A stretch of 41,958 nucleotides of DNA. It comes from Methylobacterium variabile. Its GTDB lineage: Bacteria; Pseudomonadota; Alphaproteobacteria; Rhizobiales; Beijerinckiaceae. The notes under the pieces were generated by a model. The model worked only from the letters and a program-made list of their open reading frames with translations, ran no database searches and was not told the origin of the DNA. Positions 13,888 through 22,793 of the stretch are shown here, piece by piece. A program made the translations under genes and the position numbers. The stretch spans positions 1 to 41,958 of the forward strand of contig NZ_LABY01000143.1 in NCBI RefSeq assembly GCF_001043975.1, given 5' to 3'. Positions within the stretch are counted from its first letter, which is position 1, and each line of letters opens with the position of its first letter.

Positions 13888-15449
13888 GGCGTTCCACCCG
13901 CCGCCAGCGCGCCAAGGCCCGGCGCCAGGCCGCGCCGCAGGTCTCGGTGACCGAGGCCATGCTGAAGGTCGGTCACGAGATCCTGGCGCGGGCCAAGGCC
14001 AAGAAGGCCGCGCAGCCCGTCAACCCGTTCAAGCCGGCCGAGCACCCGGCCGGATTCATGCCCGACGGCGGGCTGGCGATGGACGACGCCCTGACCGATG
14101 TCGGGTCGTGGGCCGCACAGGTCTCGAGCGATTTCGCCGGCTCGGACTGCCAGCACTTCCTCGGGTTCGGCCCGCTCTCGCTTCTGGCGCAGCGGCCGGA
14201 GTACCGGCGGATCACCGAGGTGATCGCGACGGAGGCGACGCGGAAGGGCATCAGGATCACCGCCAGCGGCCCGGACAAGGCCAAGCGGGTCAAGGCGATC
14301 GAGGCCGAGTTCAAGCGCTTCCGGGTCATGGACCTTATGCGGAAATGCGCAGAGCAGGACGGCTTCTTCGGGCGGGGTCACTGCTACGTCGATCTCGGCG
14401 AGGTCACCCGTGACGAACTCGCCACGCCGATCGGCACCGGATCGGACGGGGCCAGCCGCACCAAGGTCCAGAAGGGCTCCTTGCAGGGCTTTCGCACCAT
14501 CGAGCCGCTGTGGGTCGTGCCGACCGGCTATAACGCCAGTGACCCGCTCGCCCCGAACTGGTATCGGCCGACCGCCTGGTTCGTGCAGGGCCGCAACATC
14601 CACGTCAGCCGGCTGCTCACGTTCATCGGCCGCGAGGTACCGGATCTGCTGAAGCCGGCCTACAGCTTCGGCGGCCTGTCGCTGACGCAGATGGCCCGGC
14701 CCTACGTCGACAACTGGCTGCGCACCCGGCAGTCGGTTTCGGACCTCGTCAGCGCCTTCTCGGTGATGGTGCTGGCGACTCGGATGGGCAACGCGCAGGG
14801 CGCCGTCGGCGAGGACTTCTTCAACCGGGTCGAGCTGTTCAACCTGACCCGCGACAACCGCGGCGTCTGGGTGGTCGACAAAGAGACGGAGGACATGAAG
14901 AACGTCAGTGCGCAGTTGAGCACGCTGGACGTTCTGCAGGCCCAATCGCAGGAGCACATGGCCTCGGTGAGCGGCATCCCGCTCATCAAGCTTCTCGGCA
15001 TCCAGCCGGCCGGCCTGAACGCCTCGTCGGAGGGCGAGATCCGCGTCTTCTACGACTGGATCCATGCCTACCAGGAGGCGCTGTTCCGGCCGAACCTGAC
15101 CACTATCCTCGGGCTGGTGCAGCTCAACCTCGACGGCGTGGTGGATCCCGAGATCGGGTTCGAGTTCGAGCCCCTGTGGTCGCTCTCGGACAAGGAGCGG
15201 GCCGAGGTGGCGAAGCTGGAAGCCGAGACGGATCAGCTTCGGATCGACAGCGGCGTGATCGCCCCGACCGAGTCCCGCAAGCGCCTCGCCGACGACGCCG
15301 ACAGTCCCTACCACGGCCTCGACCCGGACGACGTGCCCGAGACCGAGGAGAACGACGAAGACGACCTCGGCGAGGGCGACGACGGCACATCGCCGACCGT
15401 CCGCCGCCTGTTCGACGCCGCCCGGGCGCAGCGGGTGGCCGCGGAGTAG
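13884..15449 (+). CDS. Portal protein (DUF1073 family)
   Basis: The 521-residue protein carries DUF1073 portal features: [39 protein letters not shown], the [19 protein letters not shown] helix and the conserved [20 protein letters not shown] followed by [15 protein letters not shown]. The C-terminus is acidic ([17 protein letters not shown]). The portal dodecamer forms the DNA gate at one capsid vertex. ATG 13884 overlaps the terminase stop; the Arg-rich start ([15 protein letters not shown]) is typical. Confidence 0.92.
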   Translation: MRRSTRRQRAKARRQAAPQVSVTEAMLKVGHEILARAKAKKAAQPVNPFKPAEHPAGFMPDGGLAMDDALTDVGSWAAQVSSDFAGSDCQHFLGFGPLSLLAQRPEYRRITEVIATEATRKGIRITASGPDKAKRVKAIEAEFKRFRVMDLMRKCAEQDGFFGRGHCYVDLGEVTRDELATPIGTGSDGASRTKVQKGSLQGFRTIEPLWVVPTGYNASDPLAPNWYRPTAWFVQGRNIHVSRLLTFIGREVPDLLKPAYSFGGLSLTQMARPYVDNWLRTRQSVSDLVSAFSVMVLATRMGNAQGAVGEDFFNRVELFNLTRDNRGVWVVDKETEDMKNVSAQLSTLDVLQAQSQEHMASVSGIPLIKLLGIQPAGLNASSEGEIRVFYDWIHAYQEALFRPNLTTILGLVQLNLDGVVDPEIGFEFEPLWSLSDKERAEVAKLEAETDQLRIDSGVIAPTESRKRLADDADSPYHGLDPDDVPETEENDEDDLGEGDDGTSPTVRRLFDAARAQRVAAE

Positions 15450-15455
15450 CTGCCC

Positions 15456-15956
15456 ATGCGGCGCATCTACGGATACGGGCTCGGAGCGTTCGCGCTGGCC
15501 GCGACCGCCGTCGGGGCGCAGCAGTACCAGAATTGGGTCGGGCCCAACGGCGAGCAGATGCCGGGCTTCGTGCTCGGGTGCCCGACCGGGGTGGCGCGGC
15601 AGGTCGTGCCGTGCGGCGGCATGGGCGCGCCGCTCAACGTGATGACGGCGCCGTTCGTGCGCGCCGTACCGGATCCGATCATCTTCGATGGGGTCACGAC
15701 CACTCCGAAGCAGTTCGCGGTCACGAAGCCGGCGACCGCCACCACCTACCGGTTCGTGAACCCCTGCGACGTCGACATCCGCATCCGGCGCGTCGGCAGC
15801 ATGTCGGAAACGGTCACGGCGACGACTGGCATTCGGTACTTGGCCCGGACGAGCGAGGTGGTGGGCACGAGCAACCCGAGCTTCGTGTCGATCATGGCGG
15901 TGTCCCCGCCCTCGTCGCCCTGCGCGCCCGAGTTGCTGTACGGGAACGGGTCGTGA
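15456..15956 (+). CDS. Secreted hypothetical protein in the head module
   Basis: The 166-residue protein opens with a signal-peptide-like segment ([20 protein letters not shown], cleavage expected near VGA-QQ). The mature part is beta-rich with paired cysteines ([29 protein letters not shown]) and a Pro/Ser/Cys tail. It lies between portal and Mu F-like genes where a head protein would be expected, which is odd for a secreted product. It overlaps the next gene, which is also secreted, so the two probably work together at the envelope or on the virion surface. Confidence 0.7.
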   Translation: MRRIYGYGLGAFALAATAVGAQQYQNWVGPNGEQMPGFVLGCPTGVARQVVPCGGMGAPLNVMTAPFVRAVPDPIIFDGVTTTPKQFAVTKPATATTYRFVNPCDVDIRIRRVGSMSETVTATTGIRYLARTSEVVGTSNPSFVSIMAVSPPSSPCAPELLYGNGS

Positions 15957-16873
15957 TGCGCGCCGCGCTCACTGCCGCCCTGCTCCTGGCGCTCGCGCCG
16001 GCGCCGCTCGTTGCCCGGGGTATCGGCAGCCCTGGCATGGGGCCACCCGGCCCGGCCGGGGCGCAGGGACAGCCTGGGTCGAAGGGGGAAGCGGGTGCGC
16101 AAGGTGCAATGGGGCCCGCCGGACCAGCAGGCCCGCCTGGAGATCCGGGAGCAGCTGGCCCGGCAGGCCGAGATGGAGCGCCTGGTGTTCAAGGGCCCCC
16201 GGGGCCGCCGGGCGCAGCCGGCGCGACCGGGCCTGCTGGGATGGCTGGTCCGACAGGAGCGGCCGGGCCCAGGGGTGAGGCCGGTCCCGCTGGCGCTACC
16301 GGGCCAGCCGGCTCACGTGGTGATACGGGACCAGCAGGAGCACCGGGCGCTGCTGGCGCGCAGGGAGTAGCAGGGGCGAAGGGGGACACTGGTCCCGCCG
16401 GATCGCCCGGGCCGACAGGCGCACAGGGTCCGGCGGGTTCGCAGGGTCCAAAGGGCGAGACAGGCTCGCAAGGCCCACAGGGTGCCACCGGGCCCGCGGG
16501 GCCGCAAGGCTCGCCCGGCCCCGCCGGCACCTCCGCCCCGGTCTACGGCACCGCCGGACTCATCTCCGGAGCCAAGGTGTGGGTCGGCTCAACCACCACC
16601 GACACGAACGGGAACTTCAGCCAATCAATCGCCGCCGCCGGCTGCACGGCGGCGCCTATCAGCGTCCAGGTGCAGGCCGTCTCCGCCGACCAGACCGCAG
16701 CCGCGACGCTCTGGCCGAACGTCGTGACCCGGACAGCCAGTACGATCACCGGCAGCGTGACCAAGCCGAACAACGCGACGGTCAATCTGCTCGGACTCGC
16801 CAGCCTGACGCTCGTCCCGAACGCGAAGGCGGGCGCGGGCATCACGGTTCTGATTGAGGCCGTCTGCCAGTAG
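15956..16873 (+). CDS. Collagen-like secreted protein
   Basis: The 305-residue protein has a signal peptide ([20 protein letters not shown]), an uninterrupted run of about 54 Gly-X-Y triplets rich in GPA, GAT and GDT, and a C-terminal globular domain of about 105 residues with paired cysteines. The triplets should fold into a trimeric collagen rod with the C-terminal domain as trimer head. I chose ATG 15956, which overlaps the previous TGA, because it gives the signal peptide; the frame is open further upstream only as a shadow of the portal gene. Collagen stalks are common in phage fibres but rarely carry signal peptides. Confidence 0.8.
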   Translation: MRAALTAALLLALAPAPLVARGIGSPGMGPPGPAGAQGQPGSKGEAGAQGAMGPAGPAGPPGDPGAAGPAGRDGAPGVQGPPGPPGAAGATGPAGMAGPTGAAGPRGEAGPAGATGPAGSRGDTGPAGAPGAAGAQGVAGAKGDTGPAGSPGPTGAQGPAGSQGPKGETGSQGPQGATGPAGPQGSPGPAGTSAPVYGTAGLISGAKVWVGSTTTDTNGNFSQSIAAAGCTAAPISVQVQAVSADQTAAATLWPNVVTRTASTITGSVTKPNNATVNLLGLASLTLVPNAKAGAGITVLIEAVCQ

Positions 16874-16899
16874 CGCCGCGCCCCCTCAACCGGCATCCT

Positions 16900-16917
16900 G
16901 CCTCGTCACAGCGAGGC
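16900..16917 (+). terminator. Hairpin after the collagen-like gene
   Basis: GCCTCG-TCACAG-CGAGGC is a perfect 6-bp stem with a 6-nt loop in the 79-bp gap. There is no T-run, so if it terminates at all it is weak; it may instead protect the upstream mRNA. Confidence 0.3.
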
Positions 16918-16952
16918 GCCCATGATCGATCTGCCCTGGAACGAGCTATTCG

Positions 16953-17762
16953 GTGAGCCTGTACCGGACCCGACCGCGCCGCGCCGAGACGATCCTGCGG
17001 CCGGTGCACCCGAACGCGGGCCTCGAGGCGGAGTACCGCCGGAGGCTGACGGCCCTGATCGACGAGATGGGCCGCTCGCTGACCTACTGGCTGAGCGCGG
17101 CCTACCGCGGCAACAGCCCGGAGATCGCCGAGGATGAGCTTCCGGCCGAGACGATGCGCCGGGCCATCCGGCGTCTCGCCCGGCGCTGGCAGGCAAATTT
17201 CAACGACCTCGCCGACGACCTGGCGGCCCACTTCGCGAAGTCGGTCGGTGAGCGCAGCGACGCGAACCTGAAGGCGGCGCTGAAGAAGGGCGGGTTCACC
17301 GTCGAGTTCAAGATGACAAGGGCGCAGCGCGACGTGCTCAACGCCGCGGTGCACGAGAACGTCAGCCTGATCCGGTCCATCCCGCAGCAGCACCTCGCCC
17401 AGGTTGAGGGCATGGTGATGCGGTCGGTGCAGACCGGGCGTGACCTGGGGCAGCTGGCGGACGACCTTCAGCAGCAGCTGGGGGTGACGAAGAAGCGGGC
17501 GGCGCTGATCGCCCGGGACCAGAACAACAAGGTCACCGCGGCGCTCACCCGTGCCCGTCAAGTTGAGATGGGTCTGACCGAGGCCGTCTGGCGACACTCG
17601 GGCGGCGGCAAGCACCCCCGCCCGAAGCACGTCAAGGCCAACGGCCAGCGCTACGATCTCCGCGTCGGCCTGCCGATCGGTGACAAGGGACAGAACGTCC
17701 TGCCTGGCGAAGAGATCGGGTGCCGCTGTATTGGTCGAGCCGTGATCCCCGGCTTTGCTTAG
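16953..17762 (+). CDS. Mu gpF-like minor head protein
   Basis: The 269-residue protein matches the phage Mu F / SPP1 gp7 head-morphogenesis family: an N-terminal Arg-rich part, a helical centre (MRRAIRRLARRWQANFNDLA), then the signature AALIARDQNNKVTAALTRAR, ARQVEMGLTEAVWRHSGGGK, and a C-terminal zinc-like GCRCIGRAV. It sits inside the prohead, bound to the portal. The GTG start at 16953 is the only in-frame choice after a stop at 16923; its Shine-Dalgarno sequence is poor. An ATG at 16922 opens another frame and is probably chance. Confidence 0.88.
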   Translation: MSLYRTRPRRAETILRPVHPNAGLEAEYRRRLTALIDEMGRSLTYWLSAAYRGNSPEIAEDELPAETMRRAIRRLARRWQANFNDLADDLAAHFAKSVGERSDANLKAALKKGGFTVEFKMTRAQRDVLNAAVHENVSLIRSIPQQHLAQVEGMVMRSVQTGRDLGQLADDLQQQLGVTKKRAALIARDQNNKVTAALTRARQVEMGLTEAVWRHSGGGKHPRPKHVKANGQRYDLRVGLPIGDKGQNVLPGEEIGCRCIGRAVIPGFA

Positions 17763-17782
17763 GAGCTTGTTCGATCTATAAT
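17755..17782 (+). promoter_or_regulatory. Promoter for the HNH gene
   Basis: A perfect TATAAT lies at 17777-17782, with TTGCTT at 17755-17760 and a 16-nt spacer. The -35 box is weak and overlaps the end of the head gene. It would give the endonuclease its own transcript. Confidence 0.45.
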
Positions 17783-17797
17783 GAGCGAGGCCGCGAA

Positions 17798-17846
17798 GGT
17801 GTTGGAGCACCAACGCAGCCTCTGACCAATCAAGCGTTGGAGCGCT
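17798..17846 (+). ncRNA. Twin-hairpin leader with identical UUGGAG loops
   Basis: Two short hairpins with different stems share the same six-base loop: GGTG-TTGGAG-CACC (17798-17811) and AGCG-TTGGAG-CGCT (17833-17846). The second ends 3 nt before the HNH start codon, so its loop displays the Shine-Dalgarno GGAG. The stems differ while pairing is kept, which looks like conserved structure. I recall similar two-hairpin patterns before phage HNH genes but cannot name an RNA family. Confidence 0.5.
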
Positions 17847-17849
17847 CGA

Positions 17850-18575
17850 ATGGCTACACGGGATGTACCCTATCAAGGGCAGGGTGTCAGCAGGGTGCAG
17901 TTGGCCGCAAACCGCGAAGCGGGGCTAAAACGCTGCTTTGTCTGTGGGTCGACAAAGCCCTTCACAGATTTCAGTGCAGATCGCAGTAGATCTGACGGGC
18001 GGCAACCCCGGTGCAAAGCGTGCTACGCGGCCTACAGCGCAGCGCGATCAGGGCCTAAGCGACCTCGACTGACCGATGAGCAAAAGGCCGAAAACCGTCG
18101 CAAGCTCGCAAGGCGCTATCGTGAACGCAATAAAGAAAATCTGAGAGTAACATCGCGCGCTTGGTACGATGCCAACAAGGAAGGGTTTGCTGAATACCAA
18201 AAGAAATGGCGATCTGAAAACATTGAGCGCCATAGGGCGGTGCAGCTTGAATGGCGGAAGGCAAATGCCGACCGCATCGCTGTCCGCAATAAAGAATACG
18301 CATCAGCCAACCGGGCCAAGTACCTTGCGCATACCCGCTCCCGACAAGCGCGAAAGATGCAGGCTACGCCAGTCTGGGCGGATCTGAAGAAGATAGAAGC
18401 GATATACGCGGAGGCCGCCCGCCTGACAGCGGAGACCGGCGTACCGCACCACGTCGATCATATCTACCCGCTACGCGGGAAGACGATGTGCGGTCTTCAC
18501 GTTGAGAACAATCTTCAAATCCTCACGGCAGTCGAGAATTTGTCTAAGGGCAATAGAGTCGACGATCCCGGTTGA
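17850..18575 (+). CDS. Free-standing HNH homing-type endonuclease
   Basis: The 241-residue protein has an N-terminal CxxC...CxxC zinc-finger-like part (Cys29, Cys32, Cys55, Cys58), a long basic helical middle with tandem Arg/Lys-Tyr motifs typical of DNA-binding helices, and a C-terminal HNH site (PHHVDHIYPLRGKTMCGLHV then ENNLQIL, with His200, His201, Asp203, His204, Asn220). It lies between two essential head genes, has its own promoter and leader, and is clearly less GC-rich than its neighbours, all signs of a mobile homing gene. A packaging HNH role is less likely because it is far from the terminase. Confidence 0.88.
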   Translation: MATRDVPYQGQGVSRVQLAANREAGLKRCFVCGSTKPFTDFSADRSRSDGRQPRCKACYAAYSAARSGPKRPRLTDEQKAENRRKLARRYRERNKENLRVTSRAWYDANKEGFAEYQKKWRSENIERHRAVQLEWRKANADRIAVRNKEYASANRAKYLAHTRSRQARKMQATPVWADLKKIEAIYAEAARLTAETGVPHHVDHIYPLRGKTMCGLHVENNLQILTAVENLSKGNRVDDPG

Positions 18576-18596
18576 GGTGCATCAAGGATATGTCAC

Positions 18597-19997
18597 GTGG
18601 CCCGGCAAGACGCGCTAGCTTTTGATCGGGGAACTTCACGCGTCTACGACGCGGACGGGCACCTGCACGTAAGGCGGACCCCGGTTAGCAAGGCCAACGT
18701 TTGCGAGTATCTCGGGAGTGAGATCCCTGGCTGCGCTGATCTTGGCCTTGATCCAACCCGCCGCTATAAGCTTCTGCGAGATCCAGAAGAACTTGCAAAG
18801 GCGGCGGCAAGCTTTAACAACAAGCCCCTGCTCTACACGCATCGGCCCGTCTCGGCAGACGATCATGATCATAAGATCACGGTTGGTACCGTCTCAAATC
18901 CAGAGTTCGAATTCCCCTTTCTGTATACCGATCTGACGTGTTGGGACGGAAGGGCGATTGCGACTGTAGAAGACGGGTCGCAAAAAGAACTATCAAGCGC
19001 ATATCGCTATGTGCCTGATATGACGCCCGGTAATTTTCAGGGCGAGCGATATGATGGCCGCATGACGCAAATTGATTGCAACCATGTTGCCTTCGTAAAG
19101 AGGGGCCGAGCCGGCCCTGATGTCGTTGTTGGCGACTCACATAAAGGTTTTGTCATGCCCACGCGCAATCTGTCGCCGGTGGCCGCTCTGGTGCAGAGCG
19201 CGCTTATGGCTCGTTACGGATCCAAGCTCGCCATGGATGGCAGCGTTGATCTTGGCCCGGTGGTCGCCGGCCTCACGCCGAAGAATTTCAGGGCGATGAT
19301 GCCGGCTGTCATCCTCGGCGCCATGAAGGCTCTGCGGGGAAAGCTGGCCCAGGATGCCGATCTCAACGCGGTCGCCGAGGTCATCGAGGCCCTGGCGCCG
19401 ATCGTCGAGGCGCTGGAGGAGCCGGTCGCGTCCGCCGACCCGATCGACGACCCGGAGGCCAAAGACGAGGGCGACGCCGATCTGCGCGCCATGCTGAAGG
19501 CCAAGGGCCTCTCCGACGAGGAGATCGACCGCATCTGCGCCATGGGTGGCGCGCCGGTGATCGACGAGAAGGACGGCGACAAGGACGACGCCAAGAAGGC
19601 GATGGACGCCGCGATCCGCACCGCGGTCGCCGCCGCGCTGAAAGGTACCGTGTCCAAGCCGGCCATGGACGCGGCGATCGCCGAGGCGACCGAGAAGGTG
19701 CGCACCGAGACCACCGCCCGTCTGGCCGCAATCGACGAGGCCCGCCGCTTCGTCCGCCCGTGGGTCGGCGAGCTCCCGATGGCCTTCGACAGCGCCGAAG
19801 CCGTCGAGCGCCAGGCCCTGACCGTGCTCGGCAAGGCCCACGCGGGCAAGCACCGCGACTCGCTGCGCGACATCATCGAAGCGTGCCCGAAGCCCGGCGA
19901 TGGACCGAAGACCAAGCCCCGCCCCGCCATGGATGCCGCCGGCGCCCAGTCCTTCGCCGAGCGCTTCGGCACCGCCCGCATCGGCCGCGCCGCCTGA
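18597..19997 (+). CDS. DUF2213 prohead protease with scaffold-like C-terminus
   Basis: The 466-residue protein begins with a DUF2213 protease domain (1-180): LLYTHRPVSADDH (His82), KELSSAYRYVPDMTPGNFQG (Ser133-Ser134) and CNHVAFVKRGRAGPD (His163). Residues 190-466 are acidic and helical, with a repeated small motif (LRAMLKAKGLSDEEIDRICA), and may serve as internal scaffold removed during maturation. GTG 18597 has AAGGA at 18584-18588. The first 180 codons are AT-richer than the rest, matching the adjacent HNH gene, with a sharp return to high GC near 19150 at the domain boundary. Confidence 0.85.
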   Translation: MARQDALAFDRGTSRVYDADGHLHVRRTPVSKANVCEYLGSEIPGCADLGLDPTRRYKLLRDPEELAKAAASFNNKPLLYTHRPVSADDHDHKITVGTVSNPEFEFPFLYTDLTCWDGRAIATVEDGSQKELSSAYRYVPDMTPGNFQGERYDGRMTQIDCNHVAFVKRGRAGPDVVVGDSHKGFVMPTRNLSPVAALVQSALMARYGSKLAMDGSVDLGPVVAGLTPKNFRAMMPAVILGAMKALRGKLAQDADLNAVAEVIEALAPIVEALEEPVASADPIDDPEAKDEGDADLRAMLKAKGLSDEEIDRICAMGGAPVIDEKDGDKDDAKKAMDAAIRTAVAAALKGTVSKPAMDAAIAEATEKVRTETTARLAAIDEARRFVRPWVGELPMAFDSAEAVERQALTVLGKAHAGKHRDSLRDIIEACPKPGDGPKTKPRPAMDAAGAQSFAERFGTARIGRAA

Positions 19998-20024
19998 TCG
20001 GCCACCGACACAGGAGACGAGACG

Positions 20025-20537
20025 ATGTCCTTCCCCAAGACTGTCAGCTACGCGCCGGCGCCCGCCGTCGAGGGCGACTTCTGCGACGCCAATCCGCGCT
20101 CGACCGTCAACGCTGGCCCGGGCGGCCTCGTCGTCGGGCCGGCCGGCGCGATCATCGGCCGGTTCTGCTGGGCGACCTCGCCCAACGACGCCGACGGCGC
20201 CCCGGCGACCATCACCAACTCGGGCACCGGCGCCCCGACCGGGTTCCTGCACCGTGAGCAGCAGGGCCTGATCACGCCCTTCCTGGCCGAGTCCGGGATG
20301 GCGATGCTTCCGGGCATGCCCGCCACGCTGTTCAAGTCGGGCGGGTTCTGGGTGCGCAACGCCGGCGCGGGCGCGGCGGCCTACGGCAACAAGGTGTTTG
20401 CCAGCAACACGGACGGCTCGGTCAGCTTCGGCGCGGCCGGTGCCACGGTGGCCGGCTCCACCGAGACCAAGTGGTTTGCCATGTCCGTCGGGGCAGCGGG
20501 CGAGCTCGTGAAGATCTCCGCCACGCCGAACGGCTGA
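20025..20537 (+). CDS. DUF2190-type capsid decoration protein
   Basis: The 170-residue protein is beta-rich and Gly/Ala-rich, with the pattern NAGPGGLVVGPAGAIIGRFC and GFLHREQQGLITPFLAESGM seen in structural cement proteins placed between protease and major capsid genes. It is expected to form spikes or clamps on the capsid surface. GGAGACGAGACG lies before the ATG, giving a strong start. Confidence 0.8.
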   Translation: MSFPKTVSYAPAPAVEGDFCDANPRSTVNAGPGGLVVGPAGAIIGRFCWATSPNDADGAPATITNSGTGAPTGFLHREQQGLITPFLAESGMAMLPGMPATLFKSGGFWVRNAGAGAAAYGNKVFASNTDGSVSFGAAGATVAGSTETKWFAMSVGAAGELVKISATPNG

Positions 20538-20563
20538 TGCGGATCGGCAGCGGAGACACACAG

Positions 20564-21664
20564 ATGAACGCGATGACGCCCATTGAGGCACGCACCCAGT
20601 TCGAGGCGGACCGAGAGGCCCTTGCGGACCTCGGCATCCACCTTGATCACGTCCAGGGCTATGCCACGGCCGAGATCCGCCGCGACTACACGATCGCGAT
20701 GGACGCCCTGCCGGCCCTCCAGACCGCGGCGACCAGCGCCATCCCGGCGATGCTCACCACCACGATCGACCCGCAGGTGATCCGGGTCCGCTTCACCCCG
20801 ACCAAGGCCGCCGAGATCTTCGGCGAGCAGAAGAAGGGCGACTGGCTGCAGGACACCGTGATGTTTCCGGTGGTCGAGCACACCGGCGAGGTGTCGAGCT
20901 ACGGCGACTACGCCAACAACGGCATGGTCGGTGTCAACATGAACTGGCCGCAGCGCCAGAACTACCTCTACCAGACGATCTCCGAGTACGGGGAGCGTGA
21001 GCTGGGCCGGGCGGGGCTCGCCGGCATCAACCTCGTCGCCGAGAAGGACGAGGCCGCCGCCAACGTCATGGGGCGGTTCGAGAACAGCATCTACTTCTTC
21101 GGCGTCGCGGGCCTGCAGAACTACGGTCTGCTGAACGACCCGGCCCTGCCAGCCTCGCTCACCCCGGCCACCAAGGCGGCCGGCGGCACCGGCTGGCAGA
21201 CCACCGGCGGCGCGCCGAACGCGACCGCGAACGAGGTCTACAACGACGCCCTCGCCCTGTTCACGCAGCTGGTCGCCCAGACCGGCGGCCTGATCAGCGC
21301 CGAAGACGAGATGGTACTGGCCATGTCGCCAAGCTCCGCCGTGGCGCTTGGCTTCATCAACCAGTTCAACCTCAAGGTCCGGGACGCGCTCAAGGCCGAG
21401 TTCCCGCGTCTCGAGGTCGTCACCGCGGTGCAGTACGGCAAGCAATCGGCCGCAAACCCGCAGGGCGTCGTCGCCGGCAACATGATGCAGCTGATCGCCA
21501 AGACCATCGACGGCCAGCCCACCGGCTACATGGCGTTCTCGGAGAAGATGCGGTCTCACAACCTCGTCACCGAGATGTCCAGCTACAAGAAGAAGTGGTC
21601 CGGCGGCGCCTGGGGCGCGGTGATCCGCATCCCCTACGCCGTCGCCTCCATGGTGGGGATCTGA
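20564..21664 (+). CDS. Major capsid protein (DUF2184 family)
   Basis: The 366-residue protein has DUF2184 features: an N-terminal helix with PIEARTQFEADREALADLGI, the segment IDPQVIRVRFTPTKAAEIFG followed by EQKKGDWLQDTVMFPVVEHT, and the C-terminal KKWSGGAWGAVIRIPYAVAS. HK97-type fold is expected. GGAG at 20552-20555 supports ATG 20564, the first good start after the decoration gene; the frame is open upstream as a shadow. It should be among the most strongly expressed genes in the window. Confidence 0.9.
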   Translation: MNAMTPIEARTQFEADREALADLGIHLDHVQGYATAEIRRDYTIAMDALPALQTAATSAIPAMLTTTIDPQVIRVRFTPTKAAEIFGEQKKGDWLQDTVMFPVVEHTGEVSSYGDYANNGMVGVNMNWPQRQNYLYQTISEYGERELGRAGLAGINLVAEKDEAAANVMGRFENSIYFFGVAGLQNYGLLNDPALPASLTPATKAAGGTGWQTTGGAPNATANEVYNDALALFTQLVAQTGGLISAEDEMVLAMSPSSAVALGFINQFNLKVRDALKAEFPRLEVVTAVQYGKQSAANPQGVVAGNMMQLIAKTIDGQPTGYMAFSEKMRSHNLVTEMSSYKKKWSGGAWGAVIRIPYAVASMVGI

Positions 21665-21666
21665 CC

Positions 21667-22149
21667 ATGGGCGCGGCGCGTCTTCGGCGAGCGCAGGCGG
21701 CCACGGGCAACACCGCGACCGCGGCTCGCGACGTCGTCACCGTGGGCTGCAAGCTCCCGTGCGGCTTCATCATGCGCGAGTTCGCAGCGACCCCGGAGAC
21801 CGAGCTCGTGATGGGCGGCGGCGCCCGAGAGGTGACCGTGCACCGGCCCACCGGCCAGCAGGTCACGATCCTCGGCACCGGCGCCCGCGCCGGTCTGCCG
21901 CCGCCGATCCTGGTCCGCGGGTTCCGGCTGACCCCCGACGTGCCCAAGGCCCTCTGGGATAACTGGCTCGCCGCCAACCGCGACAGCGACATGGTGCGCA
22001 ACGGCCTCGTCTACGCCTCGCCCCAACAGCGCGACGTCGAGGCGTTCGCTCGCGAGCATGAGAGCGCCCGCACCGGCCTTGAGGGCATCGATCCCGACAA
22101 CCCGGGCGCCCGCGTCCGGGGCATCCAACGTCTCGAGAAGGCCCGGTAG
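21667..22149 (+). CDS. Hypothetical structural protein
   Basis: The 160-residue protein follows the capsid gene after 2 nt. It has a beta-rich half (VTVGCKLPCGFIMREFAATP, REVTVHRPTGQQVTILG) and a helical half (WDNWLAANRDSDMVRNGLVY). Its position suggests a head or head-completion component. Related myoviruses have an unassigned protein at this site. Confidence 0.65.
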   Translation: MGAARLRRAQAATGNTATAARDVVTVGCKLPCGFIMREFAATPETELVMGGGAREVTVHRPTGQQVTILGTGARAGLPPPILVRGFRLTPDVPKALWDNWLAANRDSDMVRNGLVYASPQQRDVEAFAREHESARTGLEGIDPDNPGARVRGIQRLEKAR

Positions 22150-22158
22150 GAGGGCGCC

Positions 22159-22791
22159 ATGGACGACACGAACCTGATCACCATCGGCTGCAGGCACGCG
22201 CCCGGCATCCGGCTCCGGGTGTCCGAGTGGTTCAAGACTCCGGGCCTCGACGAGCCGCAGCTGCGCGAGATCGCGATCTACGACCTCGCCGGCAGCGGGC
22301 AGCACAACGGCGAGCCCGGCAACGGCTCGCTCCCGGGCTACACCAAGATCCCGGCCGAGCACTGGGAGAAGTGGAAGGCCCTGAACGGCCATTCCGACCT
22401 CTACGCCTCCGGCACCCTGTTCGAGGCCAAGGGCGGCGAGGACGCCCCCGAGGCGCCGCAGCTCACCGCCGAGGAGGAGCGCGAGAAGGCGAACGCCGAG
22501 GCCCAGCGGCTGGCGGAGAAGCAGGCGCAGCTGGCAGCCGATGCCGCGGCGCGCGCTGCCGAGGAGGCGCAGGCGGAGGCGGATCGCGCAGCCAAGGCCG
22601 CGGCCGAGCAGCAGGCCACGGCCGGCCAGGGCGGCGGCGACGGCGATGAGCCGGCCCCCGACGCCGAGCTCGACAAGCTCAGCGACGACGAGCTCCGCGC
22701 CTACCTGCGCGATCGCGGCGTGGTCGTCGATCGGCGCTGGGGTCGCAAGACGCTGATTGTCGAGGCCGAGAAGCTGAAGGCCGCGGCCTGA
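22159..22791 (+). CDS. Hypothetical protein with coiled coil and SAP/HeH-like tail
   Basis: The 210-residue protein starts after GGAGGG. Residues 1-85 are globular ([20 protein letters not shown]). Residues 95-160 form a long Ala/Glu/Gln coiled coil ([20 protein letters not shown]). The last 35 residues ([20 protein letters not shown], then LIVEAEKL) resemble the SAP or HeH two-helix DNA-binding fold. A head-neck role with DNA contact is possible; uncertain. Confidence 0.65.
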   Translation: MDDTNLITIGCRHAPGIRLRVSEWFKTPGLDEPQLREIAIYDLAGSGQHNGEPGNGSLPGYTKIPAEHWEKWKALNGHSDLYASGTLFEAKGGEDAPEAPQLTAEEEREKANAEAQRLAEKQAQLAADAAARAAEEAQAEADRAAKAAAEQQATAGQGGGDGDEPAPDAELDKLSDDELRAYLRDRGVVVDRRWGRKTLIVEAEKLKAAA

Positions 22792-22793
22792 CC

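Noticed and set aside
13731..15314. A 527-codon minus-strand frame opposite the portal gene
   Set aside because: It is a shadow of the clearly identified DUF1073 portal gene; the composition is not protein-like.
16189..16530. A minus-strand Gly/Pro/Ala-rich frame that also looks collagen-like
   Set aside because: It is the mirror image of the plus-strand Gly-X-Y tract, since GGC/GCC and CCG/CGG codons read similarly on both strands. It lacks a signal peptide and a trimer head.
16922..17137. ATG-started frame MIDLPWNELFG before the Mu F-like gene
   Set aside because: It is out of frame with the Mu F-like protein and becomes Pro/Arg-rich at once. The opening residues are plausible, so a small overlapping peptide is not excluded, but support is thin.
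17850..18575. HNH protein as part of the packaging machine
   Set aside because: Packaging HNH proteins lie beside the terminase and portal genes. This one lies about 4 kb away, has its own promoter and leader, and is compositionally foreign.
19137..20591. A 484-codon minus-strand frame opposite the protease and decoration genes
   Set aside because: It is a shadow with His/Arg/Gly-rich composition and no ribosome site; the plus-strand genes are identified families.
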